The position numbers and the translations under genes are program-made. A stretch of DNA of 64,000 nt. Source: Mesostigma viride (taxonomy: Eukaryota > Streptophyta > Mesostigmatophyceae > Mesostigmatales > Mesostigmataceae). Shown one piece after another: positions 61,978 to 64,000 of this stretch. Under the pieces are notes generated by a model, which saw nothing but the letters and a program-made list of their open reading frames with translations, was not told the origin of the DNA and made no database searches. Each line of letters opens with the position of its first letter. The stretch's first letter is position 1. The stretch lies in assembly GCA_009746045.1 (NCBI GenBank), contig RPFO01000015.1, forward strand, positions 3,526,764 through 3,590,763, given 5' to 3'.

Positions 61978-62672
61978 CTAGCACCCCACCATGGGGCCCA
62001 TGAGCCCAAGGAGCAGAGGGTACTGCTGCACGGCCTTCTCCTCAAGCTTGGTGAGAGCATCTGCAGGGTTATCCAGGCCAGCCACATGTTCAATGTCAGC
62101 TAAGCAGGACAGTGCCTTGAGCAACAGATAATCAAGGTCCCTGCTTCTGGCCAGCTGCCTGTGCACGAACTGCACCATGCCCATGCTGCCAGTTTTCACC
62201 AGTGTGTGCATCTGCAACCGACAGGAAGCTACCTTACTTAGCTGGTAGAAAAGCTCCCTCAAGTAAAGGGCTGTGTGCAGCCCCTCACAGATTGCCCTGC
62301 ACTCAGCAATGTCACTGCTGGGGTTACCCTATTCTGCAACCGACTGTACCAGCAGACCAGAGAGGACTGTTCCTGCACCAGGGTGATTAATGCTGCTGCC
62401 CGCCCCCTGACCTCTGTGACCTTCCTACTATCCATAGAACTGTCCACATAGAGAACCATGTCAAAGGGCCTGTACTAATCCAAAGGACCCAAGATGAGAG
62501 GTGGAGACATCCTCACAGATTGCATCACACTCTCAACACCCACCTCGACCAGCTGGGAATCTGTCAACCGACTCAAGACCAGCAGGTCAGGCGCACAAAT
62601 GCTAGCCAACCATGCCAACATACCGCGTATGGTAGCACCCCTTGGCCGGGTAATGGGCTCCTGCAGGGACAC
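61978..62672 (-). pseudogene. Copia RT end and RNase H, frameshifted
   Basis: Three overlapping frames. 62672-62475: ITRPRGATIRGMLAWLAS, then LLVLSRLTDSQLVEVG (RT-RNase H connection). 62459-62259: VLYVDSSMDSRKVTEVRGRA, then SSLVCWYSRLQNRVTPA (RNase H start). 62262-61978: RELFYQLSKVASCRLQMHTL, RSRDLDYLLLKALSCLADI, then EHVAGLDNPADALTKLEE, the standard copia RNase H end with H-V-x-G-x-x-N-P-A-D-x-L-T-K. Inactive because of shifts and the lost RT core. Confidence 0.75.
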
Positions 62673-64000
62673 TTAACACAGCAGGCACACTTATCAAAGA
62701 AAGGTGGTATTGTTCGCCATGTCTCCCTAGCCTCTTCCTGGTCACCCTTGAGAAAAGCCCCCTTGAAATCTATCAAAGCAGAGCCATAGGTAATGCCTTT
62801 GACCAGGAAGGATAAGAAAACACACAACAACATTCTCCACGTGTCATGCAGCATCCCTGGTGTATAGAGCTCCTCATCTGCGATCTGTCTAGTGCCATGG
62901 TACTCGGTTGCAATTGGTCTGACATGTGGCACCTTGACACCATCTACCTGTTTGAGCTTGAGGACAAACATCAATCTGAGCAGCTGGTGATCCTCAGGGA
63001 GGACCTCTACAGGCTCTGCACAGTTGGCAATCATCCACTCATGCCCAGAAGCAACGAAGCCAGGAGTCCATGCCTTAGCCATCTTGGGGCTTTGCATCAT
63101 CTCCACTAGCTTGTGCCAAGGTACAGGACTCGTTCCAGGGATCTGGTACCTCTGCACCCCCAACTGGCGTGGGTCAAACGTAGTTGGGATGATCAGCAGG
63201 TCCTGAGCAATGGGCTCCTTAGAATCAGGCCCCTCCACTGCAACACCCTTCACAGCCCTTACAGCCACACTAAGTCCCTGGGAGTAGCGATATCTCTGGA
63301 GGGGTAAACTACCCTGCCCTTCTAGTGCCAATTCCTCAGAGGTTATCGTCACCCCCGGCTGGCATAAGAAATTCTGCCCCAGTATGGCTGGACCCTCATA
63401 GCCCTCTACCACACAGAACACAGTGGGCACCCCCAGAATAGGCACACTCACCTCCCCCAGAACTTTCATGGACACATTCCCCGAGAAATCAGACACGGCT
63501 GGGCAACCGGCTACAGACATCCGCAACCCTGCAGCATCCTCAGCCCTCAGAATGGACACCTGCGAGTTGGTATCCACCTCTAATGTTGCTGCCCAGCATG
63601 ACCCCCACCCCGTGAGCTTAGATACCTTGGGATCACGCTTGCCGCTCATCAGTGCCCGGATGACGTCCGCCATGAGGAGCCCCTTGGGCTTTGGTCCAGC
63701 CCTGGCCCCCACTGGCCTTGTGACAGTTGCTGCAGCAGATTCCAGCTCACCCTCGTCCATCCAGGACAGACCATCATCCAAGCATGGAGGGTTAGCATCT
63801 ACTGCCTGGCTCTCCTCCTGAGCCTCAACCTCCAAGGGAGGCTCAGGGCCGTCTACAGGCCAGATTGCACATGGCCTCTTCTCTCGGATGTGAGCCCAGG
63901 ACAACCTGTACACGCGCCTAGGATCCTTGTCCAAGGCTACCAGACAAGAATGGTTGGCCTCATCCAACTGGGTTACCAGCCCATCCTGCCACTTTCCACG
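62573..64000 (-). CDS. Integrase end, protease-like domain and RT N-terminal half, open at the edge
   Basis: The frame is open to base 64000, beginning RGKWQDGLVTQLDEANHSCL, then RRVYRLSWAHI (integrase C-terminal SH3-like segment). After an acidic linker comes VDTNSQVSILR near 63545-63577 (retropepsin active site, Gly to Asn) and PAILGQNFL. RT follows: LRLMFVLKLKQVDGVKVPHV, then ELYTPGMLHDTWRMLL and the first catalytic Asp in ALIDFKGAFLKGD. The frame leaves RT after WRTIPPFFDKC and ends at 62573 without the YVDD box. The order mirrors the plus-strand element at 51.4 kb. Confidence 0.75.
   Translation of the reverse strand, partial: RGKWQDGLVTQLDEANHSCLVALDKDPRRVYRLSWAHIREKRPCAIWPVDGPEPPLEVEAQEESQAVDANPPCLDDGLSWMDEGELESAAATVTRPVGARAGPKPKGLLMADVIRALMSGKRDPKVSKLTGWGSCWAATLEVDTNSQVSILRAEDAAGLRMSVAGCPAVSDFSGNVSMKVLGEVSVPILGVPTVFCVVEGYEGPAILGQNFLCQPGVTITSEELALEGQGSLPLQRYRYSQGLSVAVRAVKGVAVEGPDSKEPIAQDLLIIPTTFDPRQLGVQRYQIPGTSPVPWHKLVEMMQSPKMAKAWTPGFVASGHEWMIANCAEPVEVLPEDHQLLRLMFVLKLKQVDGVKVPHVRPIATEYHGTRQIADEELYTPGMLHDTWRMLLCVFLSFLVKGITYGSALIDFKGAFLKGDQEEARETWRTIPPFFDKCACCVKCPCRSPLPGQGVLPYAVCWHGWLAFVRLTCWS

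Larger units (their letters stand above)
61978..64000 (-). mobile_element. Second copia-like retrotransposon, minus strand, partial
   Basis: Enters from the right edge. In order it encodes the end of integrase, an aspartic protease-like domain, the first half of an RVT_2 RT and an RNase H. It shares the IN-PR-RT order and several motifs with the element at 48667-53002 but is well diverged. A deletion removes the RT YVDD region. Confidence 0.8.

Overview
The window is nuclear DNA of a eukaryote. Genes have GT-AG introns, one host gene spans 21 kb with a 14.6 kb intron, and nearly everything else is retrotransposons, DNA transposons and satellites. GC-rich coding sequence, a ZupT-like ZIP transporter, copia-type elements, L1-clade LINEs and CACTA-like elements would fit a green alga or similar protist. 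That assignment is inference: no rRNA, organelle or other diagnostic marker is present.

Layout. 1-9.6 kb: a copia-type Gag on the minus strand runs off the left edge, followed by an L1-clade LINE (minus) whose ORF2 is split near its C-terminus by an ORF1-only LINE (plus, 11 bp target-site duplication). 9.9-13.1 kb: a possible 3.2 kb terminal-inverted-repeat element around a CACACATG microsatellite. 13.8-34.9 kb: the one confident host gene, a four-exon ZIP metal transporter of about 915 aa. Its second intron holds three copies of a 740 bp repeat, a 64 bp satellite (about 58 copies), a TTAA-bounded element and a 70 bp satellite (about 37 copies).

35-42.2 kb: a mosaic of nested and rearranged LINE fragments of at least two families, with 11 bp target-site duplications, a terminal CACGTGAC hairpin and ATTA-rich tails. 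42.3-44.6 kb: two adjacent TTAA-bounded elements. 44.6-47.1 kb: an LTR plus polypurine tract and a frameshifted PHD-finger ORF of a minus-strand LTR retrotransposon, itself hit by a LINE. 47.1-48.7 kb: a tandem duplication and a perfect 154 bp palindrome. 48.7-53.0 kb: a copia-like retrotransposon with the order Gag, zinc knuckle, integrase, protease, reverse transcriptase.

53.9-61.2 kb: a CACTA-like DNA transposon inserted into another copy of itself; the inner copy encodes a protein resembling the C-terminal domain of CACTA transposases. 62-64 kb: a second copia-like element (minus) with the order integrase end, protease, RT, RNase H, running off the right edge.

The main points for follow-up are the protease between integrase and RT in two divergent copia-like elements, the PHD finger in an LTR element, the ORF1-only LINE family with constant 11 bp duplications, the CACTA self-insertion, and the satellite-filled ZIP intron in which every 64 bp unit carries a 5-prime splice-site consensus. 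Most transposon ORFs contain frameshifts and look like fossils.
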